This document shows positions 16,168 to 24,287 of a DNA stretch of 64,000 nt, piece by piece. The notes below the pieces were generated by a model. The model worked only from the letters and a program-made list of their open reading frames with translations. It did not search any database and was not told where the DNA came from. Every line of letters begins with the position of its first letter. Positions within the stretch are counted from its first letter, which is position 1. Origin of the DNA: Psychrobacillus glaciei (lineage in GTDB: Bacteria; Bacillota; Bacilli; Bacillales_A; Planococcaceae); NCBI RefSeq assembly GCF_008973485.1, contig NZ_CP031223.1, forward strand, positions 2,108,001 to 2,172,000, written 5' to 3'. The position numbers and the translations under genes were made by a program.

Positions 16168-16878
16168 CTATTTATCATTCGTTGCTTTTACAATCATAAA
16201 ATGTGGATTCTTCATTAATTTTTCATACTTTACAGGCTCTTTCATTTGAAATTCTTTTGTAGGTTGTGGTTCATTTACTTTTTTAAGCGTAAAGTACGCA
16301 AGGGTTTCATTCATTATTTCATGAAGAGGACGTCGATAAAATGGTACTTCAATCAAATTACCTTCTCTTTCCCATTGATCAATTATCAATTCATTTGAAA
16401 AGTAATCATCGTTTTTGGATAATTTAATATCCATGAATGGATGGTGAACTGAAAAAAGCAATGTCCCACGTGGTTTCAATATTCTGCGAAACTCGCTAAA
16501 AGGCTTGCTCCAATCCTTTATATAATGAAGAACTAAAGAGCTTACGATTAAATCAAAAGATTTATCTTCAAAAGGTAATTCATTCTCTAAATCTAAACAC
16601 AAAACTTTCGCATCTTCTCCAACACGACGTTTAGTAGCCACCACCATTTTCGGACTTATATAAGTAGCAATTACATTAGCGCCTAAATTAATTAATTGAG
16701 ACATATACCAGCCTGCTGCACATCCTGCATCTAAAACCTTCTTATTTTTTATATCAGATGGAAGTAGTTTTATCATCGCTGGTCTTTCATATTCCGTATT
16801 AAATAGGCTCATTTTATCTACGTTGTGCTCATAATCATTTGCAAGCTGGTTATAGCTTTCTTTTACTTTATAATTCAT
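16168..16878 (-). CDS. class I SAM-dependent methyltransferase
   Basis: A 236-residue Rossmann-fold methyltransferase. Motif I is VLDAGCAAGWYMSQL (E/DxGxGxG variant with a central AAG), the acidic post-I strand is less clear, the motif II/III region reads LPFEDKSFDLIVSSLVLHYIKDW and the downstream strand RILKPRGTLLFSVHHP is typical of UbiE/Methyltransf_11 proteins. The small-molecule or macromolecular substrate cannot be told. ATG 16878 follows GGGGTGT; the open frame reaches 16890 without a better start. It is monocistronic, with no informative neighbours. Confidence 0.8.
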   Translation of the reverse strand: MNYKVKESYNQLANDYEHNVDKMSLFNTEYERPAMIKLLPSDIKNKKVLDAGCAAGWYMSQLINLGANVIATYISPKMVVATKRRVGEDAKVLCLDLENELPFEDKSFDLIVSSLVLHYIKDWSKPFSEFRRILKPRGTLLFSVHHPFMDIKLSKNDDYFSNELIIDQWEREGNLIEVPFYRRPLHEIMNETLAYFTLKKVNEPQPTKEFQMKEPVKYEKLMKNPHFMIVKATNDK

Positions 16879-17088
16879 AATACACCCCAAAAAGAAATAT
16901 TTTACATTGCAGTTTTACATAACTTTCTTTATTCAACAAAATTATTTTAAATACCTTCTTTTTTTGTTTGAATAAGATATGTCATCATTGTGTAGGAAAC
17001 GGAGACCTTCGTTCAAAATGGTTTAGAAAAGCAGCTTGAATTATAGTGTTTATACGTTTGCTGAGTATATTGATCGAGCCTAAAACAT

Positions 17089-17140
17089 AATAAGCGCCAC
17101 CGCTATGAGGACTTACTTGCTCATAGCGGTGGCGCTTATT
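17089..17140 (-). terminator. terminator of the sigma/anti-sigma operon
   Basis: A 21-bp perfect stem (arms 17089-17109 and 17120-17140, core AGCGCCACCGCTATGAG) with a 10-base loop lies 37 bases after the DUF4179 gene. On the minus strand it is followed by a T-rich stretch (TTATTATGTTTT). The remaining gap to 16879 shows no gene. Confidence 0.75.
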
Positions 17141-17177
17141 GTATTTTTAAAGTTACAATTTTTAAAGAGGTAAAAGC

Positions 17178-18488
17178 CTATTCATTAAGTGGAATATCAA
17201 TTTCTACCTTGCCGTCCAAATACAATGGATAGCTATTAATATAGAGTCGAATTGGATTCACTGCAATATCATAATCAAATGTAAAGACCCATGTGGAAAA
17301 AGGTACTTCTCTTTTAACAACATGCATTTCGATTAGATTATTACTGAAATCATTGCCTTCTTGATCCACTATCCCATCCAATAGTTGCCCACCGCCAGTT
17401 CCAGTTGGATAAGTGACTTCCAATGTATTGCGTGACGGTACTTGAACATCGATATCCAGTTCACTAGGCACATATAGTACTTTCTTTTGTTCAAAATCTA
17501 CTTCGATATAGTCGGAGCCTTTTGGAAGTGCTTCAATCCACTCCATCACTAACGTTAATTTTTTCGGCTGCCTGAAGTAATTGCTTTGTATAAACAGGCT
17601 CACTTCACCGTTACGCAAATTGCCGAACTCCATTCCTCCACCACTTGGTTTCCCCCATTCTTCGCCATTCTCATCAATTAACCGGACCGATGTGAATTTT
17701 AGTAATTGCATCGTGTTTTGTTCGTCAGCAGCTAATCGGATTTCTGCACGTAACGGCGAAATTTTCAACTGTTTAATGTCAATTGTTTGACCATCTACGA
17801 CAACGGCTTGGTTCACATCATATACTTTTGGTTGTTCAATAGGTGTGGTAAGTGTGAATGGCACGGCGAAATTTGTCTTTGCTGCATCACTCAAGTGCAA
17901 ATTAAATTCAAATGTCATATTGTCATATGATAATTCATCAACAGACATAATTTCAACTTTGTCTGCACGTAACGTTCCATCCACTAGAGAGCTATTGTAG
18001 GAACTTGTGACACCCCATGGAATGCCTTGTTGAGACACCCCAAAAGAAGTTATATTCACTTTCGAAAGTTCAAAGGTTGATTCAATATTATAGAATATTG
18101 TCATGCCCGAATAATCAGCTACGACGCTCTGTAAAGTCAATGTATAATCGCCCTGCGTTACCACAATTCCGAGTTCTTCATAGTAATTATTTTCGACAAT
18201 GTCACTGATTCCTTTATCATAAGCAATCATGTTTACGATAGAAGAAAATCCAGTGATTTTAGCAACTGCCTGTGCAAATACGGGAGATACACGAATTGTA
18301 GTTACAAACAGCAACAGTACAATAGCAGCTACACTGGCAACTGAACACAGACGGCGTTTTCTCCTTTTGGTCAACCGATGCTGATGCACAGCTTTTACAC
18401 GTGCTTGATGTAAGGCTTCTTTAGGGATTTCAATCGCTTCTAATGCCTCGGTTAGCTTCTGCCAATCCTGCTCGTTCAAGTTAGTCAT
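17178..18488 (-). CDS. DUF4179 domain anti-sigma factor
   Basis: A 436-residue single-pass membrane protein. The first 40 residues form a cytoplasmic segment rich in basic residues (KAVHQHRLTKRRKRR), the membrane helix is about 46-67, and the large outer part starts with the DUF4179 signature SPVFAQAVAKITGFSSIVNMI. Later beta-rich repeats resemble the DUF5643-type C-terminal domain. Such proteins pair with ECF sigma factors and act as membrane anti-sigma factors that release the sigma on an outside signal. The ATG directly follows the sigma stop codon (TAAATG), so translation is coupled. The inducing signal is unknown. Confidence 0.82.
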   Translation of the reverse strand: MTNLNEQDWQKLTEALEAIEIPKEALHQARVKAVHQHRLTKRRKRRLCSVASVAAIVLLLFVTTIRVSPVFAQAVAKITGFSSIVNMIAYDKGISDIVENNYYEELGIVVTQGDYTLTLQSVVADYSGMTIFYNIESTFELSKVNITSFGVSQQGIPWGVTSSYNSSLVDGTLRADKVEIMSVDELSYDNMTFEFNLHLSDAAKTNFAVPFTLTTPIEQPKVYDVNQAVVVDGQTIDIKQLKISPLRAEIRLAADEQNTMQLLKFTSVRLIDENGEEWGKPSGGGMEFGNLRNGEVSLFIQSNYFRQPKKLTLVMEWIEALPKGSDYIEVDFEQKKVLYVPSELDIDVQVPSRNTLEVTYPTGTGGGQLLDGIVDQEGNDFSNNLIEMHVVKREVPFSTWVFTFDYDIAVNPIRLYINSYPLYLDGKVEIDIPLNE

Positions 18489-18980
18489 TTACAGTTCCTC
18501 CTTTTCAATGAGTACGCGTAATCTTTTTAGCGTCGTGTGTAGTCTTGATTTCACAGTACCTTCGGGAATTTGCTTCAACTGTGCAATGTCAGCGTTCTTC
18601 ATATCCTGGAAATATTTTAAGTAAATCAGTTCCTGTTGTTCTGTTGGCAAACTTGCGATGATATCAGCCATTTCGTATGGTTTTTGATCTGTCGATGCAA
18701 TTTCCACATCATGATTATAGACAAATTTCTCTTGCTTCTTTTTCACATCTAAACAAATATTAATGATAATTCGAACAAGCCATGTTGCTATGTATGCGGG
18801 TTCTTTGACGCTATGAATCTTTTTTAAAGCTCGATACGTCAGCTCTTGTACCGCTTCAATAGCATCATGTTCATTTTTCAAGTAGGCATAGGCTGTCCGA
18901 TAGAGAGTATCTTCATGTCGTGTCAATAGTTCCATTAACGCCTGTTCTTCACCCGCAATTGCTCGCTTTTCCAAATTCAT
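18489..18980 (-). CDS. ECF RNA polymerase sigma factor
   Basis: A 163-residue sigma-70 family factor with only regions 2 and 4. Region 2 covers HEDTLYRTAYAYLKNEHDAIEAVQ to TWLVRIIINIC, and region 4 has LPTEQQELIYLKYFQDMKNADIAQ then IPEGTVKSRLHTTLKRLR, a clear helix-turn-helix. It is the first gene of a two-gene operon with its DUF4179 anti-sigma partner, which resembles SigV/YlaC-type arrangements. Ribosome site GGGGGTGGGAG upstream of the ATG. ECF factors of this type usually transcribe their own operon; no matching promoter was assigned. Confidence 0.88.
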   Translation of the reverse strand: MNLEKRAIAGEEQALMELLTRHEDTLYRTAYAYLKNEHDAIEAVQELTYRALKKIHSVKEPAYIATWLVRIIINICLDVKKKQEKFVYNHDVEIASTDQKPYEMADIIASLPTEQQELIYLKYFQDMKNADIAQLKQIPEGTVKSRLHTTLKRLRVLIEKEEL

Positions 18981-19039
18981 ACTCCCACCCCCTCGTTATC
19001 TATTAGACAGTTCGAAATGATAAATCGTTCATTCTATTT

Positions 19040-19205
19040 TTGCTCAATAACAAAAGCGCAGCGCCTATGTCTGCCTCGACAGGCAAATGGGGAGAAGCGA
19101 GGAGGCAGCTCCTCAGCCACCACAAACGTCCTTGTTTGCGACGAGCTTGCACAGGAGCAGCTTTTTCACATTTGACTCCGAGGGGCAAGGCGCTGGAGTC
19201 TGGAT
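19040..19205. repeat. GC-rich interspersed repeat element
   Basis: A GC-rich island in AT-rich DNA starting AAAAGCGCAGCGCC and ending near GGGGCAAGGCGCTGGAGTC, with internal partial inverted repeats (GGAGGCAGCTCCTCAG, TGTCTGCCTCGACAGGC). It resembles the short GC-rich intergenic repeats common in Bacillaceae genomes. Frames crossing it (19003-19188, 19040-19291) are shadows. The rest of the gap 18981-19462 holds a terminator-like hairpin and a short repeat, listed separately. Confidence 0.6.
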
Positions 19206-19265
19206 GTAGGAACTCTTGTAGAAAGTTTTCTACATGCCGTAGATTTTATAGTTTCCTAAGCAATA

Positions 19266-19296
19266 AAAAACGAGTTCAACTACGTAAGTGAACTCG
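19266..19296 (-). terminator. minus-strand terminator
   Basis: The stem CGAGTTCA / TGAACTCG with a 10-base loop is followed on the minus strand by TTTTTTATTG. It lies about 170 bases after the stop of the membrane protein gene at 19463 and probably ends that transcript. Confidence 0.65.
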
Positions 19297-19351
19297 CTTT
19301 CCAACTTCCCTTATCAGCAAGGAAAGAAGGTACTTTTATAATCTAATTTTA

Positions 19352-19411
19352 AGTGCCAGGTTCTTATTGAATCCAGAATTGTATTAGAACTTGGTACTCG
19401 ACACTTTTAAC
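19352..19411. repeat. short hairpin repeat, copy 1
   Basis: An imperfect inverted repeat (AAGTGCCAGGTTCT ... AGAACTTGGTACTCGACACTT). A diverged copy with the shared block ATTGAATNNAGAATNG then TTAGAAC lies at 19921-19972, on the other side of the membrane-protein gene. About 29 of 37 core positions match by eye. Confidence 0.55.
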
Positions 19412-19462
19412 TATCTATTACGACATAGTTTTCTAGAGCTAAAAACGACTACTTATATTACT

Positions 19463-19903
19463 TTATTTTCTTTTAATAAAATAGTAAGCTCCTCTGTAAA
19501 GTAAATATGTAACAAAATTTAGGGGGAATAAAATAACTAACTGTAATGTAGAATGAATACAGACGAATAAAAATAAATCCCAATACGCTTCACCATGAGG
19601 AAAATCCGCCCACTCTGATATATCTACATTAATATAATTAATAAAATAAAAAATGAAAATGGAACAAAAGTAACCTATGTATGCAAAGTTACAATGCAGA
19701 TAAAATTCGATTCTAAATTTACTAAACCAAAGGATTAAATTTATAGACATAATAATTAAAGGAACGAAGAAAAGAGGTAAAATGGTAATTTCCTTTTTGT
19801 CTATTAACATCAAAGCATAGAAACATTGAGCTATACCAATAAAAAAATGTTTGTCAAAACTACTAAAACAACTGGTGAAAGGCCGTTTTTTTCTATTATG
19901 CAT
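19463..19903 (-). CDS. membrane protein of unknown function
   Basis: A 146-residue protein with four predicted helices (about residues 18-35, 40-60, 70-90 and 110-135) and aromatic-rich loops; the ends are basic (MHNRKKRPF, FIKRK). No family recognised. The start ATG at 19903 has GGAAATGAGG just upstream, with somewhat short spacing. It is framed by two copies of a short hairpin repeat and lies between the ECF operon and the IS-disrupted NUDIX gene, in a zone rich in decayed genes. Confidence 0.55.
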   Translation of the reverse strand: MHNRKKRPFTSCFSSFDKHFFIGIAQCFYALMLIDKKEITILPLFFVPLIIMSINLILWFSKFRIEFYLHCNFAYIGYFCSIFIFYFINYINVDISEWADFPHGEAYWDLFLFVCIHSTLQLVILFPLNFVTYLLYRGAYYFIKRK

Positions 19904-19920
19904 ACCTCATTTCCAAATGT

Positions 19921-19972
19921 TTGGTATCAGCTTGTCATTGAATTTAGAATGGTGTTAGAACCTGATAACTAG
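19921..19972. repeat. short hairpin repeat, copy 2
   Basis: A diverged copy of the element at 19352-19411: GGTATCAGCTTGTCATTGAA and later GTGTTAGAACCTGATAAC, again an imperfect inverted repeat (TATCAG / CTGATA). Together the two copies bracket one gene. Confidence 0.5.
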
Positions 19973-19980
19973 TTTTTTTC

Positions 19981-20454
19981 CTAAACAGTTCTGTTCAACT
20001 TAATTTCAAACGTAGGGCTAGTTACATATTCCATATAATTTATTTTTCCATCAAACTCCAAATAAGCTTGATATCGGGTACGGATCGCTGGTGCTGTTAC
20101 TAAATCAAGGACTTTATCCTTAGATACCCACCTACTATCTGATGTTTCTTCTGAAATAGCCAATTCTCCACCCACAGGTTTACATGCATAATCTAGCATT
20201 AACTTCATAGGAACATCTGTTATGCCATCGTAAAATTTATGAATTCCTGTATTGGAATAAACACCAAGTAAATTAGAAACAACTACGAGTATCCCACTTT
20301 CCTCTTTTATCTCCCTTTTTAATGCATCCATAAGATTTTCTCCAACTTCTACTTGCCCACTAGGAAATACCCACCCACCGTGTATACGATAAGTGTCGAA
20401 AATAGGAATTATAAAAAGAGCAAGTATTTGAACTGACCTAGCGATATGAGACAC
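19981..20454 (-). CDS. NUDIX hydrolase, 5' end replaced by the IS3 element
   Basis: A 157-residue frame with a perfect Nudix box: G-x5-E in GQVEVGE, then x7, then REIKEESGI, which binds metal and hydrolyses a nucleoside-diphosphate-linked substrate. Only about 33 residues precede the box, fewer than usual, and the first two codons (GTG TCT) plus part of the third lie in the terminal inverted repeat of the adjacent IS. The N-terminal strand (SVQILALFIIPIF) looks shortened, and FPSGQ replaces the usual FPGGQ. The native start and ribosome site are therefore probably lost; the GTG at 20454 with AAAAGGTGT upstream, from the IS, may allow a hybrid product. Activity is doubtful. Confidence 0.7.
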   Translation of the reverse strand: MSHIARSVQILALFIIPIFDTYRIHGGWVFPSGQVEVGENLMDALKREIKEESGILVVVSNLLGVYSNTGIHKFYDGITDVPMKLMLDYACKPVGGELAISEETSDSRWVSKDKVLDLVTAPAIRTRYQAYLEFDGKINYMEYVTSPTFEIKLNRTV

Positions 20455-20469
20455 ATATAAAACACCTTT

Positions 20470-21306
20470 TTAGGCTGCCGCAATGCCAAATTCTTTTGGC
20501 GTAAGGTAGCCTAATTTTTCTTGGATCCGTTCTTCATTGTAATGACGAATATACTCGTCAATTCTTTGCACAACACTGACATTACTTAATGAATTAAACT
20601 TGGCTAGGCTAAACTCTTCTGTTTTTAAACTAGAATGAAAGGACTCAATTACTGCATTATCCCAACAGTTTCCACGTCTGGACATACTGCTAACTAAATG
20701 GTTTTCCTTCAAGGCATTTTGATAAGCATACGATGTATAGACACTTCCTTGATCAGAATGAACAATAACACCTTGGGGGTTTCCGCGAGCTATTAACGCT
20801 TCACGCAACGTATCCATGACTAACGGAGTCTGTTGGTGATTATAAAGCTTATAAGTGACAATTTCATTGTTATATAAATCCATGATCGTCGAAAGATATA
20901 ATGTGACGCTACCATATTGAATATACGTAATATCCGTTACCCATTTTTCGTTCGGTTTACTAGCTATAAAGTTACGATTCAATACATTTGGGGCAATTAC
21001 TACTGACTCACCTTGAGATTTCCATTTTCTTTTTTGCTTTACTTTGCATTGAAGATGAAACTTTTGCATGGTTTTCTGAACGGTATTGCGGTCTAATTTA
21101 ATTCCATAATCTCTTTTCAATAACGCCTTTATTTTACGATGACCATTGCGGTATTTCGTTTTCTTGCATAGTTCGATGATTGCTTCTTCTGCTAAGGTTA
21201 AAATCTTCTCAACACCTTCAGCTAACCAACGATAAAAGCTGGAACGTGGTATTTCTAAGGCTGATAAAATGACACTTACTGTATAGTTTTTCCGGAACTT
21301 TTCCAC
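20470..21306 (-). CDS. IS3-family transposase OrfB (DDE integrase core)
   Basis: A 278-residue product. The catalytic triad is visible as WVTDITY, VIVHSDQGSVY and the glutamate in DNAVIESFHSSLK, with the usual GNCWDNA block. The N-terminal HTH_21 region (ELCKKTKYRNGHRKIKALLKRDYG) is complete. The frame is open upstream of the GTG and joins orfA by a -1 shift at G-AAA-AAC near the end of orfA, giving KGVEKHIVLQIVEKFRKNY at the junction, as in IS150-type programmed frameshifting that yields the OrfAB transposase. Confidence 0.9.
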   Translation of the reverse strand: MEKFRKNYTVSVILSALEIPRSSFYRWLAEGVEKILTLAEEAIIELCKKTKYRNGHRKIKALLKRDYGIKLDRNTVQKTMQKFHLQCKVKQKRKWKSQGESVVIAPNVLNRNFIASKPNEKWVTDITYIQYGSVTLYLSTIMDLYNNEIVTYKLYNHQQTPLVMDTLREALIARGNPQGVIVHSDQGSVYTSYAYQNALKENHLVSSMSRRGNCWDNAVIESFHSSLKTEEFSLAKFNSLSNVSVVQRIDEYIRHYNEERIQEKLGYLTPKEFGIAAA

Positions 21307-21317
21307 GATTTGAAGAA

Positions 21318-21635
21318 CTATGTGTTTTTCAACTCCTTTATCATTTCCAAATACTTTTTTAGAATCTCATTCTCCATTTTTAAATGGTTCATCTGCGTAT
21401 CTTTCTTCTCTTCTTCACTTTTAAAATCAGGCCCATGCCCAAACGTATATTGTTTCCCAATCGGTTGGTCAAAACGATGAATTTCATTCGCTCTATACCA
21501 TCTCATCCATGTCTCAACTTGAGATTTATTCTTAATTCCGTATTTCTCCATAATTTCTTTCGTTGTTAGTTTACCACTCATTTTTTCTTTGACGACTGCC
21601 CATTTAATCTCGCTTGTATACACGTTTTTGCCCAT
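21318..21635 (-). CDS. IS3-family transposase OrfA (helix-turn-helix)
   Basis: A 105-residue DNA-binding protein: the N-terminal helix-turn-helix (MSGKLTTKEIMEKYGIKNKSQVETWMRWY) is followed by a C-terminal coiled-coil (MNHLKMENEILKKYLEMIKEL), which usually mediates dimerisation. Strong ribosome site CGGAGGTG before ATG 21635. The last codons (TTG AAA AAC ACA TAG) contain the likely slippery site for -1 frameshifting into orfB. Confidence 0.88.
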   Translation of the reverse strand: MGKNVYTSEIKWAVVKEKMSGKLTTKEIMEKYGIKNKSQVETWMRWYRANEIHRFDQPIGKQYTFGHGPDFKSEEEKKDTQMNHLKMENEILKKYLEMIKELKNT

Positions 21636-21956
21636 GCAAAAACACCTCCGATTTAAGTACTTGTTTTAAGTGTACCATTACCGAAGGTGTTTTATATTGT
21701 CTCACTATTTTAGGTTAGTCCAATTACTATTACCCATATTGATAATCTATTTATTAAGTTGAAAAGCCAATAATCATTAAGTAACAAAGTGCATTATTAG
21801 ATAGCCATACCATTCGTAATTTTGTGTTTTCAAACAAATTATCCCCGTTTGTTTAAAATACGGTTTTATAAGGGAAACGGTTATATAAAAAGAAATGCCA
21901 TATCTATAAATTTGTAGAGTTCTATCTTTATTAAAAACATAGTGCTAAATACACCA

Positions 21957-22200
21957 TCAATCTAATAGTTCAGTATAAAATGAGAAGTTGGTACTTTTCA
22001 TTACTTTTGCAAGTAATATTTCACTATTAGGATCCTCTAGTAATTCTTGAAAGTAAGTATCAGGCATTACTTGTTCTATTTTTTTGAAGATATAAGGTAA
22101 TGCCTCAGCTTGTTAACCGTACCCTTCTTTCACAATTAAATTAACTGCATTGAAATCATTAATGTTTGCAGACTCCATATGGACTGTCATTTTATTTTCT
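21957..22200 (-). pseudogene. GNAT acetyltransferase N-terminal remnant
   Basis: From ATG 22200 the frame reads MTVHMESANINDFNAVNLIV, then KEGYG, a TAA stop, and continues QAEALPYIFKKIEQVMPDTY and FQELLEDPNSEILLAKV before ending at TGA 21957-21959. This looks like the first half of a GNAT N-acetyltransferase; the acetyl-CoA-binding half is missing. An internal stop plus truncation mark it as a pseudogene. The remaining gap to the IS (21705-21956) shows nothing recognisable. Confidence 0.65.
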
Positions 22201-22219
22201 ACTCGAATATATTATGATT

Positions 22220-22717
22220 TTATGTATTATCAATTTTTAGGGCTTCTTTTAAGATTAACAGCGATATTTCATGGTCATTCATCACATATGGAACTTCTTC
22301 TGGTTCAACCCAAATGCGGGATGTCGTTTCATTTACTCGCAAAAACGGAAAGCACTTTTCAACGTCCATTCTATAAAATAATTGATAACCTATAAGCGGA
22401 TAGGGTCCATTTTGTTCAAAGTTAGGATTATCTTTATGGTTGACTTCAATCGCACCAATATACTTAATTTCCCCTGAAACATAACCTTCTTCGTAAGCCT
22501 CCCTACACAACGCTTCATCAGGAGTTTCATTGAACTCTACATGCCCACCTGGAATGTTAAATCCTCTTTCTTTCACCTGAACTAATAACACTTTACCCTG
22601 GCTAAAACAATAACTATGAACACTAGTTACTATTTCACTTTGGTTTATATTTTTGTAGGGATGCCATCTAAGGCTAACTTGATTTCCTCCCCAATTAACA
22701 TATATTTGATTATTCAT
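22220..22717 (-). CDS. NUDIX hydrolase
   Basis: A 165-residue Nudix protein. The box is GHVEFNE (G-x5-E), then TPDEALC and REAYEEGYV, with the acidic metal ligands present. It is preceded by VHSYCFSQGKVLLVQVKERGFNIPGG, the normal first strands, so the gene is full length. The substrate is unknown; Nudix enzymes hydrolyse nucleoside diphosphates linked to another group. GGGGAAG precedes ATG 22717. It is followed downstream by the decayed GNAT gene and, further on, the IS, and lies next to a frameshifted lipoprotein. Confidence 0.85.
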   Translation of the reverse strand: MNNQIYVNWGGNQVSLRWHPYKNINQSEIVTSVHSYCFSQGKVLLVQVKERGFNIPGGHVEFNETPDEALCREAYEEGYVSGEIKYIGAIEVNHKDNPNFEQNGPYPLIGYQLFYRMDVEKCFPFLRVNETTSRIWVEPEEVPYVMNDHEISLLILKEALKIDNT

Positions 22718-22772
22718 TAGAAATCTTCCCCTTTAAAAATTCATAAATCTACTAGTAATCAAGTAAACAGAT

Positions 22773-23215
22773 TTATTTAGTAGTCAACGTTTTATTGTCC
22801 AGTAAAATCGATTCTTCCACATCATCCCATTTTACTTCTACTAGTATCACTTCATCTTCATTTATTTTAGCCCCGTTTTTTGAGCCCCCTGAAGAAGAAA
22901 ATATTTTCATTGTATTGGGTACAGTGAACTCCTCTATACTTTTTCCATTACTGTGAAGTGTACTATAAGAATATTCCAATCTTCGCATGGAAGATAACTC
23001 CTCTATAGAACCTTTATATGTTAATGTAAATTTATAATTTTCCTCATTCGAATAAGTTCCTATGCCGTTATCTACTCCCCGTGTTCGGTTCCCTTATAGG
23101 AATATTCCGCTTCCCAATGTTCACTTTCTCCGGTAAATTTATAATCGTTATACGTAATATCCGCACAAGCCGTTAAAAGAAATTGTGGAAATAATATTAT
23201 AAGTATTTTTTTCAA
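22773..23215 (-). pseudogene. small lipoprotein with a frameshift
   Basis: From TTG 23215 the frame reads MKKILIILFPQFLLTACADI, a signal peptide with lipobox LTAC, then continues to YSYKGTEHGE and stops. One base added to the run of four Gs (plus-strand C run 23077-23080) would restore the frame to GVDNGIGTYSNEENYKFTLTY and then the 71-residue C-terminal part starting MRRLEYSYS at 22988 and ending at 22773. The whole would be about 147 residues. It overlaps the stop codon of the upstream DUF1835 gene (TTGA) and so is the third gene of that operon. It may be a real frameshift or a homopolymer sequencing error. Family unknown. Confidence 0.7.
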
Positions 23216-24267
23216 TTTACGAATTTATTTCTCCCCCCATTTGTTGAATTATATTCCTCTTTCAATTTCACACTATAGAATCTCATCGCCTTTGGTACAC
23301 CTTCTATTTCAAATATTCCTTGTAATATTAGCTGTCGTAAACGGTATTCTATGAATTCGTCACCGATGTATTGGTTTACATGTCCAAGTACTTCTCCAAT
23401 AAGTCGAGCAGATTTCATAAATTCGGGTTTAGTTTGTTCACTATGTAGATAACGGGCTTTATCTACGATGAATGTATCGAAGTAATTTTCAGGTACATTT
23501 TTTATTTCGTCGTCTCCCCAAATGCGGAGTACTTCTGTTGTTTTCGAAAGTTTTTCCCATTCTTTTGCCAGTTTGTTGCGAAGTTCCTTTGTTAACGGTT
23601 GACCGCATTTATTTGCTTCATAGATTATTTTTAACTTTTCCGGTGCTACTTCTCCAGTACCCAAAGGATAATGTTCCCTGGGAGGAGTTGACCAGTGATT
23701 TTGATAAGCCTCGTTTACATTCAGAAGGTGAATGTCGTTTTGTTTGTCTTGTAGTGAGTGTAGGACAAATCGTGCAGCTGTTTGTTCGTGTGCATTGTTT
23801 GCTGTCCAAATGTAAATTGGCATGTGATCGGGTATGTTCTTTATTTCCGCTACCAGTTGTTGATAATTCTCTAAGTATTCATGGATGTATTGTTCGTCTA
23901 AATTAATATGTTGGAACAACCATTTTCTTCGTTGCTCCAGTCCTTTTTTAGTATGTAGTAGATGTACGGGACCAATTGAAAAAAGTTCGGAAAATACAAT
24001 GATCTTTTCTTCTCTTGGTAGTGCAACTTTGAGGCTACCTGCTGGTGAATATCCGAAAACGATATGTATTGTTGTATAGTTTTTTTGTCTTGGTTTGGAA
24101 AGAAATCGCAATAGTCCTTGATACTCTTTTTTCATATGTTCTAAAAACTGTTCCTCCGTATAGTCCGTTTCCTCTAGCATTTGAACTAGCGAAAGATGTT
24201 GAAATAGAAGTGATTTTGCTTCTTTCTCCGTCAAATGCTCCACGACTTTTTTGATTTTTTCTGTCAT
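23212..24267 (-). CDS. DUF1835 domain protein
   Basis: A 351-residue cytoplasmic protein. The central block TTIHIVFGYSPAGSLKVAL then EKIIVFSELFSIGPVHLLHT fits DUF1835, and the later LRIWGDDEIKNVPENYFDTFIV region fits the DUF3658-type C-terminal domain that accompanies it. Function unknown; the family is widespread in Bacillus. ATG 24267 has AAGGAGAA eight bases upstream; the open frame goes to 24291 but that overlaps the preceding gene. Second gene of a three-gene set (membrane protein, DUF1835, lipoprotein). Confidence 0.8.
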   Translation of the reverse strand: MTEKIKKVVEHLTEKEAKSLLFQHLSLVQMLEETDYTEEQFLEHMKKEYQGLLRFLSKPRQKNYTTIHIVFGYSPAGSLKVALPREEKIIVFSELFSIGPVHLLHTKKGLEQRRKWLFQHINLDEQYIHEYLENYQQLVAEIKNIPDHMPIYIWTANNAHEQTAARFVLHSLQDKQNDIHLLNVNEAYQNHWSTPPREHYPLGTGEVAPEKLKIIYEANKCGQPLTKELRNKLAKEWEKLSKTTEVLRIWGDDEIKNVPENYFDTFIVDKARYLHSEQTKPEFMKSARLIGEVLGHVNQYIGDEFIEYRLRQLILQGIFEIEGVPKAMRFYSVKLKEEYNSTNGGRNKFVN

Positions 24268-24287
24268 TGAAATAATTCTCCTTTCTT

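Larger units (their letters stand above)
20447..21704 (-). mobile_element. IS3-family (IS150-like) insertion sequence
   Basis: About 1258 bp. The outer ends are inverted repeats: the right end, read inward, is TGAGACAATATAAAACACCT; the left end is TGAGACACATATAAAACACC, identical apart from one extra base. Inside are orfA and orfB in the IS3 arrangement, with orfB in the -1 frame. No clear target duplication was seen (ATA on the left, CTA on the right), so the flanks may have changed since insertion. Both genes look intact, so the copy may be active. Confidence 0.85.

Noticed and set aside
17178-18980. toxin-antitoxin or defence system in the small-gene-rich 11-25 kb zone
   Set aside because: The genes fall into sigma/anti-sigma, XRE-plus-membrane, NUDIX, methyltransferase and IS types. 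None shows nuclease, NTPase or toxin motifs that would support a defence system.
23472-23906. 144-codon open frame on the plus strand, opposite the DUF1835 gene
   Set aside because: It is the antisense shadow of a well-supported gene, has no ribosome site, and its composition is rich in Cys/Leu/Arg as expected for a mirror frame.
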